64,000 nt of DNA, from positions 55,659 to 119,658 of the forward strand of contig CAVWKS010000024.1 of the NCBI GenBank assembly GCA_963755635.1, read 5' to 3'. Shown here in pieces: positions 44,311 through 52,884 of the stretch; positions within the stretch are counted from its first letter, which is position 1; each line of letters starts with the position of its first letter. Under the pieces are notes generated by a model. That model saw only the letters and a program-made list of their open reading frames with translations, ran no database searches and had not been told where the DNA came from. The translations under genes were made by a program, and so were the position numbers. The stretch comes from AC-32 sp963755635. Lineage in GTDB: Bacteria; Actinomycetota; Thermoleophilia; Gaiellales; Gaiellaceae.

Positions 44311-46187
44311 TTCAGCTCCTTCGGCAGCGGGCGGGAGTGCACGAGGATAAGCCGCGTCGTCGGCCTCGTGAGCGCGACGTAGAGCTCGCGCAGGCCCTGG
44401 CCCTCCGCCGCCTCCTCGACGATCTGGGCCGGCTCGACGACGATCACGTTGTCGAATTCCATGCCCTTCGCCTCGCGCGGCGTGAGGACCGCGATCCGCG
44501 TCTCGTCGAAGAGCGAGCCGGCGTCGTCGCCGCGCAGCGAGGGCGGCGCGATCACCGCGAGCAGCCCCTCCTCGTCCGCGAGGCGCGCGGCTTCCTCGTA
44601 GGCGGCCTCGAGCGGTGGGTCGCCGGAGACGACCCGCGGCGGCTCGGCGCCGACGCGGTAGGCGAGCGGCGGCTCGACGTCCGGCGCGATCCGCTCGAGC
44701 AGCGGTAGCGCGACGGCCATGATCTCGCGCGGCACGCGGTAGGCGTGCTTGAGCTCCGCGATCTCGGCGTGCTCCCCGTCCGGCAGGTACGGGAGCAGCT
44801 CGTCCCAGCGGTCGTAGCCGATCGGCCCGGTCGCCTGCGCGATGTCGCCGAGGATCGTGAACCCTCCAGACGCCCGCCGGGCGACCATCCGCAGCTGCAT
44901 CGGCGTCAGGTCCTGCGCCTCGTCCACGATCACGTGCCCGTACTGCTGCGGCGCCCCGACGATCAGCGCGCGGACTTCGTCGAGCAACGGCAGGTCGGCT
45001 TCGCTCCAGCCGCGGGAGCGGGGCAGGCCCGGCAACCGCCTGACGATCGACTCGGGCTTCGGGACGGGCCAGGCGCGGTTGAGGAACCGCGTCAACCGCC
45101 CGTCGCGCCGCAGGGCGCGTTCGACCTCCTCGAAGTTCCGGTAGGCCTGGCCGCCGAGCCGCACGCCGTAGTCCTCGTAGAAGCGCCGCAGGACGTTCAT
45201 CCGGAAGCGCTCGCGCGAAGCGGCAGTGAGCCCGAGCTCCGCCCGCGCCTCGGTGAGCAGCTCTTCGACCTCGTCCGCCTCGACGCCGACGAACCGTCCC
45301 TCCAGCCGTACGACCAGCTCCTGCGGCTCGCCTTCCGATGCCGCCTCGACGAGCCGGTGCAGCTCCGCGACGAGGCGCGTGTCCGCCTTCAGCTGCTGCA
45401 CCTCGAGCGGATCCGCCCGCGTCACCTCGACCCCCTCGACGAGCTCGGCGACCGCGCGCTGGTCGACGCTGTCCTCGCCGAGCGTCGGCAGGACGTGCGA
45501 GACGTACTCCATGAACGCCGGGTTCGGGCCGACGACCAGGACGCGCCGCAGCTCCGCACGGTGCTCGAAGAGCAGGAACGACGCGCGATGCAGGCCGACC
45601 GCCGTCTTGCCGGTGCCCGGCCCGCCCTGGATCACGAGCGGTGGCTCCGGCGCGCGCGCGATCAGGTGGTACTGGTCGGCCTGGATCGTCGCGACGATGT
45701 CGCGCATGCGCGCGTCGCGGGCGCGTTCGAGCTCTTCGAGCAGAAAGTCGTCGACCGAGGCGGCCGCGTCGGCGAGCGACCCGTCGAGCGACTCGTCGCT
45801 GATCCCGGTGAGCGTGCGGCCGCGCGTGCGGAATCGGCGGCGGAGCGTGACGCCGTGCGGTGCCATCGGCGTCGCGGTGTAGAAGGGCCGCGCGGCCGGC
45901 GCCTGCCAGTTGACGACGAGCGAGCGGCGAGAGTCGTCGTGCACCCAGCGGCGGCCGACGTAGATCGACTCGGCCGACTCCTCGGAGTCGATCCGGCCGA
46001 AGCAGAGGCCGCGCTCGGCGTCTTCGAAGGTGCGCAGCCGGCCGGTCGCCCAGTTCTCGATCGCCTGCGCCGCCTCCTCGGTCGCGGCCGCGCCCGCGGT
46101 GCGAATGAGGGTCTCGCGCATCTGGTCGAGGCATGCATAGGCCTCGTCGAGATAGGCCTGTTCGATGGGGAGATCCGGGTGGGCCAC
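44298..46187 (-). CDS. HelD-family RNA polymerase-associated ATPase
   Basis: A 629-aa SF1 ATPase of the UvrD-like fold that in actinobacteria removes stalled or inhibited RNA polymerase (HelD; the HelR subset gives rifamycin tolerance). The N-terminal arm has FGRIDSEESAESIYVGRRWV. Walker A VIQGGPGTGKTAVGLHRA (about 183), Walker B VIVDEAQDLTPMQLRMVARR (about 417), motif TILGDIAQATGPIGYDRW, and motifs V/VI AKGMEFDNVIVVEP and ELYVALTRPTTRLILVHS. I do not see the rifamycin-associated element upstream. GTG start with TAGGCT (46195-46200) seven bases upstream. Confidence 0.9.
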   Translation of the reverse strand: MAHPDLPIEQAYLDEAYACLDQMRETLIRTAGAAATEEAAQAIENWATGRLRTFEDAERGLCFGRIDSEESAESIYVGRRWVHDDSRRSLVVNWQAPAARPFYTATPMAPHGVTLRRRFRTRGRTLTGISDESLDGSLADAAASVDDFLLEELERARDARMRDIVATIQADQYHLIARAPEPPLVIQGGPGTGKTAVGLHRASFLLFEHRAELRRVLVVGPNPAFMEYVSHVLPTLGEDSVDQRAVAELVEGVEVTRADPLEVQQLKADTRLVAELHRLVEAASEGEPQELVVRLEGRFVGVEADEVEELLTEARAELGLTAASRERFRMNVLRRFYEDYGVRLGGQAYRNFEEVERALRRDGRLTRFLNRAWPVPKPESIVRRLPGLPRSRGWSEADLPLLDEVRALIVGAPQQYGHVIVDEAQDLTPMQLRMVARRASGGFTILGDIAQATGPIGYDRWDELLPYLPDGEHAEIAELKHAYRVPREIMAVALPLLERIAPDVEPPLAYRVGAEPPRVVSGDPPLEAAYEEAARLADEEGLLAVIAPPSLRGDDAGSLFDETRIAVLTPREAKGMEFDNVIVVEPAQIVEEAAEGQGLRELYVALTRPTTRLILVHSRPLPKELKWKS

Positions 46188-46243
46188 ACCGTTCAGCCTA
46201 ATCGTCTGCGACTAACATATGTGTTTTACCTATACTGGTGCGA
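46188..46243. promoter_or_regulatory. Divergent leaderless promoters of helD and padR
   Basis: In 56 bases: minus-strand TAGGCT (46195-46200), seven bases from the HelD GTG; plus-strand TATACT (46231-46236), seven bases from ATG 46244; and the palindrome ACATATGT (46215-46222) between them. The palindrome is the best candidate PadR operator and would let PadR control both directions. Confidence 0.55.
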
Positions 46244-46636
46244 ATGACCCACCGCCGCCATCCGCGCTCCCGTAGCAGACGGCTCGTCCGTCCCGGCCAC
46301 TGGCACGTCCATGCCCGGGTGGAGCGCTTCGTCGAGCCGTCGCTCCTACTCCTACTGAACGAAGGCCCGCTGCACGGCTACGAGCTCCTGGACCGGCTGC
46401 CGGCGCTCGGGCTGGAGGGACGCGTCGACATCGGCAACCTCTACCGGCTGCTGCGCTCGCTCGAGGAGGAGGGGCTCGTGAGCTCCGAGTGGAACGCCGA
46501 GCTCCCGGGGCCGGCCAAGCGCACCTACGAGCTCACGACGGAGGGCCGGCGCCTGCTCGACCGCTGGGCGGAGGCGCTGCGGCGGGCTCAGGACACGATC
46601 GGAAATTTCCTCGACCGTTACGAGGAAGGGAGGTGA
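46244..46636 (+). CDS. PadR-family transcriptional regulator
   Basis: 130 aa. Basic, His/Arg-rich N-terminus, then the PadR winged helix: VEPSLLLLLNEGPLHGYELL (about 30-49), GRVDIGNLYRLLRSLEEEGL and SSEWN-x(5)-GPAKRTYELT. A C-terminal dimerisation helix follows (LLDRWAEALRRAQDTIGNFL). Divergent from helD across a 56-bp intergenic region, and probably autoregulatory. Forms an operon with the His-rich gene that follows after four bases. Confidence 0.88.
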   Translation: MTHRRHPRSRSRRLVRPGHWHVHARVERFVEPSLLLLLNEGPLHGYELLDRLPALGLEGRVDIGNLYRLLRSLEEEGLVSSEWNAELPGPAKRTYELTTEGRRLLDRWAEALRRAQDTIGNFLDRYEEGR

Positions 46637-46640
46637 GCAC

Positions 46641-46838
46641 ATGCACCATCGACATGGACACGGACATTCCCGAGGGCGCCGCGGCTTCGGCTTCGGCCAC
46701 CGCCGCTTCCCCAGCCGCGAAGAGTGGCTTTCCCGGCTGGAGGAGTACCAGCGCGACCTCGAGCAGGAGATCGCAGACGTCGCCGATGTGATCCGGCATC
46801 TGAAGGGCGACCAGCCCACGGAGACCGCGACCGTCTAG
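46641..46838 (+). CDS. Small His-rich coiled-coil protein
   Basis: A 65-aa protein with a His/Arg/Gly-rich N-terminus (MHHRHGHGHSRGRRGFGFGH) and a C-terminal coiled coil (WLSRLEEYQRDLEQEIADVA). It resembles the DUF5320-like proteins often paired with PadR regulators. The His cluster suggests metal binding (inference). GGGAGG precedes the start. Confidence 0.75.
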   Translation: MHHRHGHGHSRGRRGFGFGHRRFPSREEWLSRLEEYQRDLEQEIADVADVIRHLKGDQPTETATV

Positions 46839-46887
46839 CAGGGGGCCGGCCCCGCCCCGGCGGGGCCAACAGCCCCAGCTGCCTTGC

Positions 46888-46946
46888 TATCCTTGTCACA
46901 CCACATTTCACCGCTTGGCGAAATGGGCGCGTAGCGCCCATTTTTT
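46888..46946 (+). terminator. Terminator / possible attenuator before rimP
   Basis: AAATGGGCGC-GTA-GCGCCCATTT (46921-46943) followed by more T is a textbook intrinsic terminator, 10 bp. Upstream, CATTTC (46904-46909) can instead pair with GAAATG (46920-46925), which overlaps the left arm of the terminator. A TATCCT (46888-46893) suggests transcription may start before both, making a leader attenuator for the rimP-nusA-infB operon; otherwise it simply ends the padR operon. Confidence 0.7.
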
Positions 46947-47417
46947 GTGAGGAGAGCGATTTCCTCAGAAGGAGAAACGATTCTGCCGAACGTCTACGAG
47001 AAGGAGAGAGCCCTGGAGCGCGAGATCACCGAGAAGGTCGCTGAGGCCCTGCCGGGCGTCGAGGTGCTCGCGGTCGAGCTCACCGGCCCGGAGCGCTTCA
47101 CGGTCTTCGTCGACCGCCCGGACGGGGTCGACCACGCGCTCTGCGAGCAGGTCACGCGCGTCCTCTGGGACTACCTGCGCACCTACGCCGTGGACGTCTC
47201 CTCGCCGGGCCTCGAGCGGCCGCTGCGCAAGCCTGAGCACTTCCGGCAGGTCGTCGGCAAGCAGGTCAAGCTGAAGACCGCCGAGCGCTCGAAGCTGCGC
47301 GGCGAGGTGCGCCGGGCTGACGAAGAGGCAGTGACCGTGGCCGCAGCCAGCGGTGAGGTCGACGTGCCGTACGAGCAGATCGTGCGGGGGAACCTGATCT
47401 ACGAGAGGGAGCAATGA
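46947..47417 (+). CDS. rimP: Ribosome maturation factor RimP
   Basis: 30S assembly factor, 156 aa from GTG 46947. N-terminal alpha-beta domain (EREITEKVAEALPGVEVLAV, RFTVFVDRPDG) and the conserved YAVDVSSPGLERPLRKPEHF (about 82-101), then an SH3-like C-terminal domain ending in the NLIYEREQ region. GTG 46947 has no SD and abuts the terminator. AAGGAG (46970-46975) instead points to CTG 46983 (protein LPNVYEKERALERE...), so a CTG start is plausible. Confidence 0.9.
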   Translation: MRRAISSEGETILPNVYEKERALEREITEKVAEALPGVEVLAVELTGPERFTVFVDRPDGVDHALCEQVTRVLWDYLRTYAVDVSSPGLERPLRKPEHFRQVVGKQVKLKTAERSKLRGEVRRADEEAVTVAAASGEVDVPYEQIVRGNLIYEREQ

Positions 47418-49015
47418 GCCGAGAGATCATCGAGCTTGTCCACGAGCTCGAGCGCGACCGTGGAATCGAGAGCGACACGCTGATCGCCGCGCTGCAGGAT
47501 GCGCTGCTCGCCGCGTACAAGAAGACCCCGGGCTCGTCGCGGCACGCCGTGGTCGAGCTCGACCCCCAGGAGGGCGACTTCCGCGTCTTCTCGATCGAGC
47601 TCCCGCCGGACATCGAGGAGCGTCTGCTCGAGGAGGCGCGCGAGCGCGTGCTGACCGAGCTCGAGGCCGCCGAGGTCGAGAACGGCGAGCGCTCGCACGT
47701 GCTCGTGACCGACGAGGATCTCGAGATCGACTGGTCGGACGTGCCCGAGAACCAGGTCAAGCGGGCGGACGTCACCCCCGAGAACTTCGGCCGCATCGCC
47801 GCGCAGACCGCGAAGCAGGTGATCACGCAGCGGATCCGCGAGGCCGAGCGCCAGATCATGTACGACGAGTACGTCGACCGGGTGACCGAGGTCGTGACCG
47901 GGATCGTCCAGCAGGCCGGCGACCGCAACAACGTCCTGGTCGACCTCGGCAAGGTCGAGGCGCTGCTGCCTAGATCGGAGCAGGTGGACGGCGAGCGCTA
48001 CGAGCAGGGCTCCCGCATCAAGGCCGTCATCACCGAGGTTCGCTCCGGCACGAAGGGCCCGCAGGTGATCCTCTCTCGCCGCGACTCCGAGCTGATCCGG
48101 ACGCTGTTCGAGCTCGAGGTGCCGGAGATCGCGGACGGCCTCGTCGAGATCCGCGGCGTCGCCCGCGAGCCGGGCTACCGCTCGAAGATCGCCGTCGAGT
48201 CGCACGCCCAGGGCGTCGACCCGGTCGGCGCGTGCGTCGGGCCTCGCGGCTCGCGCGTGCGCATGGTCGTCTCCGAGCTCCGCGGCGAGAAGATCGACAT
48301 CATCCCGTGGAACTCCGAGCCCGCGCGCTTCGTCGCCAAGGCGCTCTCGCCGGCACGCGTGCGCGAGGTCTACCTCGACGACGAAGGCCGCGAGGCGACC
48401 GTCGTCGTGCCGGACGACCAGCTCGCGCTCGCGATCGGCAAGGAGGGCATGAACGCCCGCCTCGCCGCGCGCCTGACGGGCTGGAAGGTCGATATCAAGT
48501 CCGACACCGAGTTCGCGACCGAGGAGGCGGAGGCCGCCTTCGCCGGGGACGGCGAGACCGAGGAGTTCACCGGCCGCTGCGGCGCGATCCTCTCGACCGG
48601 CAAGCGCTGCCCCAACGCCGCGCTGCCCGGCTCGCGCTACTGCGGCGTCGCGGCGCATCAGGAGCTCGCGCTGCGGCCCGACGTCGCAGCCGACGAGGAG
48701 CCGATCGTCGAGGAGCCCGAGCCCGAGCTCGAGGCTGCGGCAGACGACGCGCCGCCGGACGCCGAGAGCATCGGCCCGGACAGCGTCGAGCCCGTCAGCG
48801 AGGAGGAAGAGCTCCAGAGCGAGGCGCCCGCCGACGTCGCGGCTGTCCACGGCCCCAGCGCCGAGGCGATCGCCGAGGCCGAGGGCGAGGTCGACCTCGA
48901 CATCTCCCATCCCGAGACCGCGCCGCCCGAGGAGCGCCCGGCCGGAATCCCGGTCGAGCCTCTGAGCGACCTGTCCGATGGGGAGAAGCAGGAGGAGGAG
49001 CCGCCTGCCGCGTGA
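47414..49015 (+). CDS. nusA: Transcription factor NusA with C-terminal zinc-knuckle-like extension
   Basis: Transcription elongation, termination and antitermination factor, 533 aa. N-terminal RNAP-binding domain (1 to about 130), S1 (NVLVDLGKVEALLPRSEQVD), KH1/KH2 (DPVGACVGPRGSRVRMVVSE; LAIGKEGMNARLAARLTGWK). After about residue 385 comes an unusual GRCGAILSTGKRC, PNAALPGSRYCGVAAH segment with three Cys and a His that look metal-binding, followed by an about 110-residue Asp/Glu/Pro-rich tail. These extras are absent from ordinary actinobacterial NusA. Overlaps rimP by 4 bases. Confidence 0.95.
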   Translation: MSREIIELVHELERDRGIESDTLIAALQDALLAAYKKTPGSSRHAVVELDPQEGDFRVFSIELPPDIEERLLEEARERVLTELEAAEVENGERSHVLVTDEDLEIDWSDVPENQVKRADVTPENFGRIAAQTAKQVITQRIREAERQIMYDEYVDRVTEVVTGIVQQAGDRNNVLVDLGKVEALLPRSEQVDGERYEQGSRIKAVITEVRSGTKGPQVILSRRDSELIRTLFELEVPEIADGLVEIRGVAREPGYRSKIAVESHAQGVDPVGACVGPRGSRVRMVVSELRGEKIDIIPWNSEPARFVAKALSPARVREVYLDDEGREATVVVPDDQLALAIGKEGMNARLAARLTGWKVDIKSDTEFATEEAEAAFAGDGETEEFTGRCGAILSTGKRCPNAALPGSRYCGVAAHQELALRPDVAADEEPIVEEPEPELEAAADDAPPDAESIGPDSVEPVSEEEELQSEAPADVAAVHGPSAEAIAEAEGEVDLDISHPETAPPEERPAGIPVEPLSDLSDGEKQEEEPPAA

Positions 49016-49260
49016 GCGCTCCAACCCGGACGTGTGCGGGCTGCGGCCGGAAGGCGCCGCAGGCCGAGTTGCTGCGGTTTGTCGCCCGGGACGGAGCCCT
49101 CGAGCACTCGCAGCGCGGCCCCGGCCGCGGCGTCTACACGTGCCGGCGGCTCTCGTGCTTCGAGCGCGCCGCCGACCGGCGAGCCTTCAATCGCACCCTG
49201 AAAACGACCGTCCGGGTCGATCCCGGGCTGGCACGGATCTACACTGACGCGAATGGCTGA
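49012..49260 (+). CDS. rnpM: YlxR/RnpM-family RNA-binding protein
   Basis: 82 aa, GTG start overlapping nusA. Conserved RTCAGCGRKAPQAELLRFVA, GRGVYTCRRLSCFERAADRR and AFNRTLK. In Bacillus the protein binds RNase P RNA and modulates its activity. The gene always sits between nusA and infB, as here. Its 3' end carries the infB -10 box. Confidence 0.9.
   Translation: MSAPTRTCAGCGRKAPQAELLRFVARDGALEHSQRGPGRGVYTCRRLSCFERAADRRAFNRTLKTTVRVDPGLARIYTDANG
49240..49252 (+). promoter_or_regulatory. -10 box of infB
   Basis: TACACT (49240-49245) ends seven bases before ATG 49253 within rnpM, a candidate internal leaderless promoter. Confidence 0.4.
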
Positions 49261-51226
49261 CCGCCCGAAGAGACCGAACCGACCGATCCGGCCCCGCCAG
49301 GGAGCTCCGCCCGGCCGCCGCAAGCGCCGTGTCGTGATCGACACCGGCGCCGCTCGCCCGCGGCAGGACAGCCGCCAGGCCCGCGAACGCGCCGCCGAGC
49401 AGCGGCCGAAGCAGCCGCGCGAGGTCGTCCAGCCGACCGGCCCCGTCACGGTCGAGTCCGGCATCACCGTCAAGGACCTCTCGCAGGCGCTCGGCAAGCC
49501 GATGGCCGAGATCATCAAGATGCTGATGGTCCTGGGCGCGCCCAAGACCGCGACCCAGTCGCTCTCCGACGAGGAGATCGAGCTGATTGCGACCGAGATC
49601 GGGCGCGAGATCACGATCAAGCACGCCGCCGACGAGGAGCTCGAGCCCGAGGTCTACGAGGACGCCGAAGCCGACCTCGAAGCCCGGCCTCCGGTCGTCA
49701 CGATCATGGGCCACGTCGACCACGGCAAGACGACGCTGCTCGACGCGATCCGCAAGAGCGCGGTCGTCGAGACCGAGGCGGGCGGGATCACGCAGCACAT
49801 CGGCGCGTACCAGGTGCAGCACGACGGGCGGAAACTGACCTTCCTCGACACGCCGGGCCACGAGGCGTTTACCGCCATGCGCGCCCGCGGCGCGAAGGTG
49901 ACCGACATCGCCGTCCTCGTCGTCGCGGCCGACGACGGCGTGATGCCGCAGACGCGCGAGTCGATCTCGCACGCGCGCGCGGCCGAGGTGCCGATCGTCG
50001 TCGCCGTCAACAAGATCGACCTGCCCGACGCGAATCCCGACCGCGCCCGCAACGAACTCGCCGCCGAGGACCTGCAGCCCGAGGAGTGGGGCGGGACGAC
50101 CCAGTTCGCCGAGGTCTCCGCCAAGGAAGGCCGCGGCCTCGACGATCTGCTCGAGAAGGTGCTCCTGGTCGCCGACGCCGAGCTCGAGCTGACCGCGAAC
50201 CCGTCGGCCGACGCGTCCGGCCCGATCATCGAGTCCAGGCTCGACGTCGGCCGCGGCCCTGCCGCGACGATGCTGGTCCACCGCGGCACGCTCCGGGTCG
50301 GCGACGCGATCGTCGCCGGCGACGCATGGGGCCGCGTTCGCGCGCTCTACGACTTCCGCGGCGAGAAGCTGCAGGAGGCGCGGCCGGGCGACCCGGTCGA
50401 GATCCTCGGCTTCGACCATCCGCCGCCCGCCGGCGAGCTCGCCCGCGTGGTCCCGCACGAGCGCGACGCGCGCGGGTACGCCCAGGCCCGCGGTGAGCGG
50501 CTCCGGCGGGAGCAGCTCGCGCAGCGCCGTGTCGGCGTCTCGCTCGAGTCGCTCTTCGAGGCGCTTCAGGAAGGCGCCATCCAGGACCTCAACCTCGTGC
50601 TCAAGGGCGACGTGGTCGGCTCGGTCGAGGCAGCGATCTCGGAGCTCTCGAAGATCCAGCACCCCGAGGTGCGCGTGAACGTGATCCACCAGGGCGTCGG
50701 CGGGATCACCGAGAACGACATCATGCTGGCGTCGGCGTCGAACGCGATGGTGGTCGGCTTCAACGTGCGCCCGAACGCCGAGGCGCGCTCGCTCGCCGAC
50801 CGCGAAGGCGTCGAGATCCGCACCTACCGCGTGATCTACCAGCTGACCGAGGACATCGAGCAGGCGCTCGTCGGGATGCTCAAGCCGGTCGAGATGGAGG
50901 CGACGCTCGGCGAGGTCGAGGTACGGCAGCTCTTCCGCGTCTCGCGGCTCGGGACGATCGCGGGCTCGTATGTGACGAGCGGAACCGTGCGCCGAGGCGC
51001 GCGCGTCCGGGTCGTGCGCGACGGCACTGTCATCTACGAGACGCGGATCGCGCAGCTGAAGCGCTTCAAGGACGACGCGCGCGAGGTCGAAGAAGGCTTC
51101 GAGTGCGGCATCCTGCTCGAGGGCTTCAACGACGTGAAGGAAGGCGACGTGCTCGAGGTCTACGAGACGCGCCAGATCGAGCGCACCGACCTCGAGACGC
51201 CGGCGCCCGCGCCCGCCAGCTCGTAG
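49253..51226 (+). CDS. infB: Translation initiation factor IF-2
   Basis: GTPase placing fMet-tRNA on the 30S subunit, 657 aa. This is short for an actinobacterium because the N-terminal disordered part is only about 60 residues. IF2_N domain (GITVKDLSQALGKPMAEIIK), G1 TIMGHVDHGKTTLLDAI (about 150), G2 GGITQHIGAYQV, G3 FLDTPGHEAF, G4 VAVNKIDLPDA, G5 SAKEGRG, then domains II-IV ending LEVYETRQIERT. Confidence 0.96.
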   Translation: MADRPKRPNRPIRPRQGAPPGRRKRRVVIDTGAARPRQDSRQARERAAEQRPKQPREVVQPTGPVTVESGITVKDLSQALGKPMAEIIKMLMVLGAPKTATQSLSDEEIELIATEIGREITIKHAADEELEPEVYEDAEADLEARPPVVTIMGHVDHGKTTLLDAIRKSAVVETEAGGITQHIGAYQVQHDGRKLTFLDTPGHEAFTAMRARGAKVTDIAVLVVAADDGVMPQTRESISHARAAEVPIVVAVNKIDLPDANPDRARNELAAEDLQPEEWGGTTQFAEVSAKEGRGLDDLLEKVLLVADAELELTANPSADASGPIIESRLDVGRGPAATMLVHRGTLRVGDAIVAGDAWGRVRALYDFRGEKLQEARPGDPVEILGFDHPPPAGELARVVPHERDARGYAQARGERLRREQLAQRRVGVSLESLFEALQEGAIQDLNLVLKGDVVGSVEAAISELSKIQHPEVRVNVIHQGVGGITENDIMLASASNAMVVGFNVRPNAEARSLADREGVEIRTYRVIYQLTEDIEQALVGMLKPVEMEATLGEVEVRQLFRVSRLGTIAGSYVTSGTVRRGARVRVVRDGTVIYETRIAQLKRFKDDAREVEEGFECGILLEGFNDVKEGDVLEVYETRQIERTDLETPAPAPASS

Positions 51227-51227
51227 C

Positions 51228-51530
51228 TTGGGCTCGGCCGGCTACGTCGGCATCCTCTCCGCGGAGCTGCACTTCCCCGAGAACGGCTCGCTCAAGGGCA
51301 AGCGCAAGTACGTCAAGTCGACGAAGGCTCAGCTCCAGAACCGCTTTGGCGCGGCGGTGGCGGAGGTCGACCACCACGACCTCTGGCAGCGCACACGGCT
51401 CACGATCGCCTGCGTGGCCCGTGAGCACGGCGAAGTGGAACGGCTGCTCGACGATGCGGTGCGCTACCTCAGCGGCCAGGAGTACGAGCTCGTGCGGACG
51501 GAGCGCGAGGTCGTCACCCTCGACGACTGA
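51228..51530 (+). CDS. YlxP-like DUF503 protein
   Basis: A 100-aa ferredoxin-like protein (YVGILSAELHFPENGSLKGK, then RKYVKSTKAQLQNRFGAAVA) of the DUF503/YlxP family, typically encoded between infB and rbfA. TTG start two bases after the infB stop. Function unknown, probably linked to ribosome assembly. Confidence 0.87.
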   Translation: MGSAGYVGILSAELHFPENGSLKGKRKYVKSTKAQLQNRFGAAVAEVDHHDLWQRTRLTIACVAREHGEVERLLDDAVRYLSGQEYELVRTEREVVTLDD

Positions 51531-51546
51531 CCGCTTGAATACCGTC

Positions 51547-51891
51547 ATGAGCGACCGAATGCGGCGTGTGAACGAGGCCGTCCGCGAGGTGATCTCCGAG
51601 GCGGTCGGCGAGCTGAAGGACCCACGGGTCGGCTTCGTCACGGTCACCGGCGTCGAGACGTCGCCCGACCTGCGCCACGCGACCGTCTTCGTCAGCGTGC
51701 TCGGGACGGAGCGGAAGCGCGAGAAGACACTGGCCGGGCTGACGGCCGCGCACGGTGTCCTGCAGGCGCGCGTCGCGCGTCAGCTCAGAATGAAGCGGAC
51801 TCCCCAGCTGACCTTCGAGTACGATCCGACGGTCGAGCGCGGGGTCCGCATGACGCAACTAATCGATGAGCTCGCGCCAAACGACGAGTGA
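51547..51891 (+). CDS. rbfA: Ribosome-binding factor A
   Basis: 30S maturation factor, 114 aa. DRMRRVNEAVREVISEAVGE, DPRVGFVTVTGVETSPDLRH and the KH-like core through FEYDPTVERGVRMTQLIDEL. ATG 51547. The nrnA start is inside its 3' end (26-base overlap). Confidence 0.94.
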   Translation: MSDRMRRVNEAVREVISEAVGELKDPRVGFVTVTGVETSPDLRHATVFVSVLGTERKREKTLAGLTAAHGVLQARVARQLRMKRTPQLTFEYDPTVERGVRMTQLIDELAPNDE

Positions 51892-52884
51892 CGACCTGAG
51901 GGCGGTTGCCGAAGCGCTCCGCTCTCACGACCGCTTCCTGCTGGTCACGCACGAGAACCCGGACGGCGACGCGCTCGGGTCGCTGCTCGCGGCGAAGCTG
52001 GCGCTGGACTCGCTCGGCAAGGACGCGGAGATGTATCTCTACGGCGACGCGCCGCTGCCGACCGAGTACTCGTTCATGGCCCTGGACGGGCTCCGCGCGG
52101 GGGCCGCCTGCACTGATGCGGCCGAGCGGGTGCTCGTTGCGCTCGACTGCGCGAACGAGTAACGAATCGGCCCGGACCTGAGCTTGCTCGAAGAGGCGCC
52201 GCTGACGATCGACATCGACCATCACCACGACAACACCCGCTTCGGCGCCGTCAACCTCGTCGTCTGCCGACGCCTCGTCGACCGGGGAGGTGCTGCGAGA
52301 CGTGCTTCGCGGAGCTGGGCGTTGATGCTGACCCCGCGAGATCGCGGAGGCGCTCTACATCGGCGCTCGTGACGGACACGGGCCGCTTCCAGTACACGAA
52401 CACGACGCCGAAGGCCCTCCGGCTGGCAGCCGAGCTCGATCGAGGCTGGTGCCGATTGCACCGGATCTTCCAGGCGCTGTACGAGTCGATCGAATTCATC
52501 AAGTTCAAGCTGAGCGGCAAGGCGGCCGAGCGGGCGCAGGTACTCGAGGGCGGTCGACTCGTGATCTCGTACCTGGAGCGGAGCGATTTCATCGAGCTCG
52601 GCGCGGCCGAGGCTACTGCGGAGGGCGTGATCGACCCGCTGCGCGCGATCGACGGGGCGGAGATGGTGGCACTGATCCGCGAGCCGCCGCGCAGCGACGG
52701 CGCGCCCGCACGGAAGGTCAGCCTGCGCGCGTCGGTGGACGAGATCGACGTCTCCGCGATCGCGCGGCTAGTTCGGGCGGCGGCGGTCACCGCCAGGCTG
52801 CCGGGTTCTCGAGCGACGCGTCGATCGAAGAGATCGCGCAGTTCATCCACCGACGAGTTCGTCCGTGCCGCCGCGGGCGCTTAG
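51866..52884 (+). pseudogene. nrnA: DHH-family bifunctional oligoribonuclease/PAP phosphatase (NrnA), multiple 1-nt indels
   Basis: Degrades nano-RNA and pAp. The N-terminus is intact: FLLVTHENPDGDALGSLLAA with the DHH-type Asp cluster. A premature TAA at 52160 is followed in other frames by LTIDIDHHHDNTRFGAVNLV, the expected VLRDVLRELG / ALYIG segments, VTDTGRFQYTNTTPKALRLA, YESIEFIKFKLSGKA, and GGGGHRQAAGFSSDASIEEI (the DHHA1 GGGHxxAAG motif). At least six shifts lie between 52160 and 52850. Every conserved block survives, so this is a damaged consensus of a working gene. Confidence 0.88.

Noticed and set aside
44298..46187. DNA repair helicase UvrD
   Set aside because: SF1 motifs are present, but the N-terminal arm and size fit HelD rather than UvrD/PcrA.
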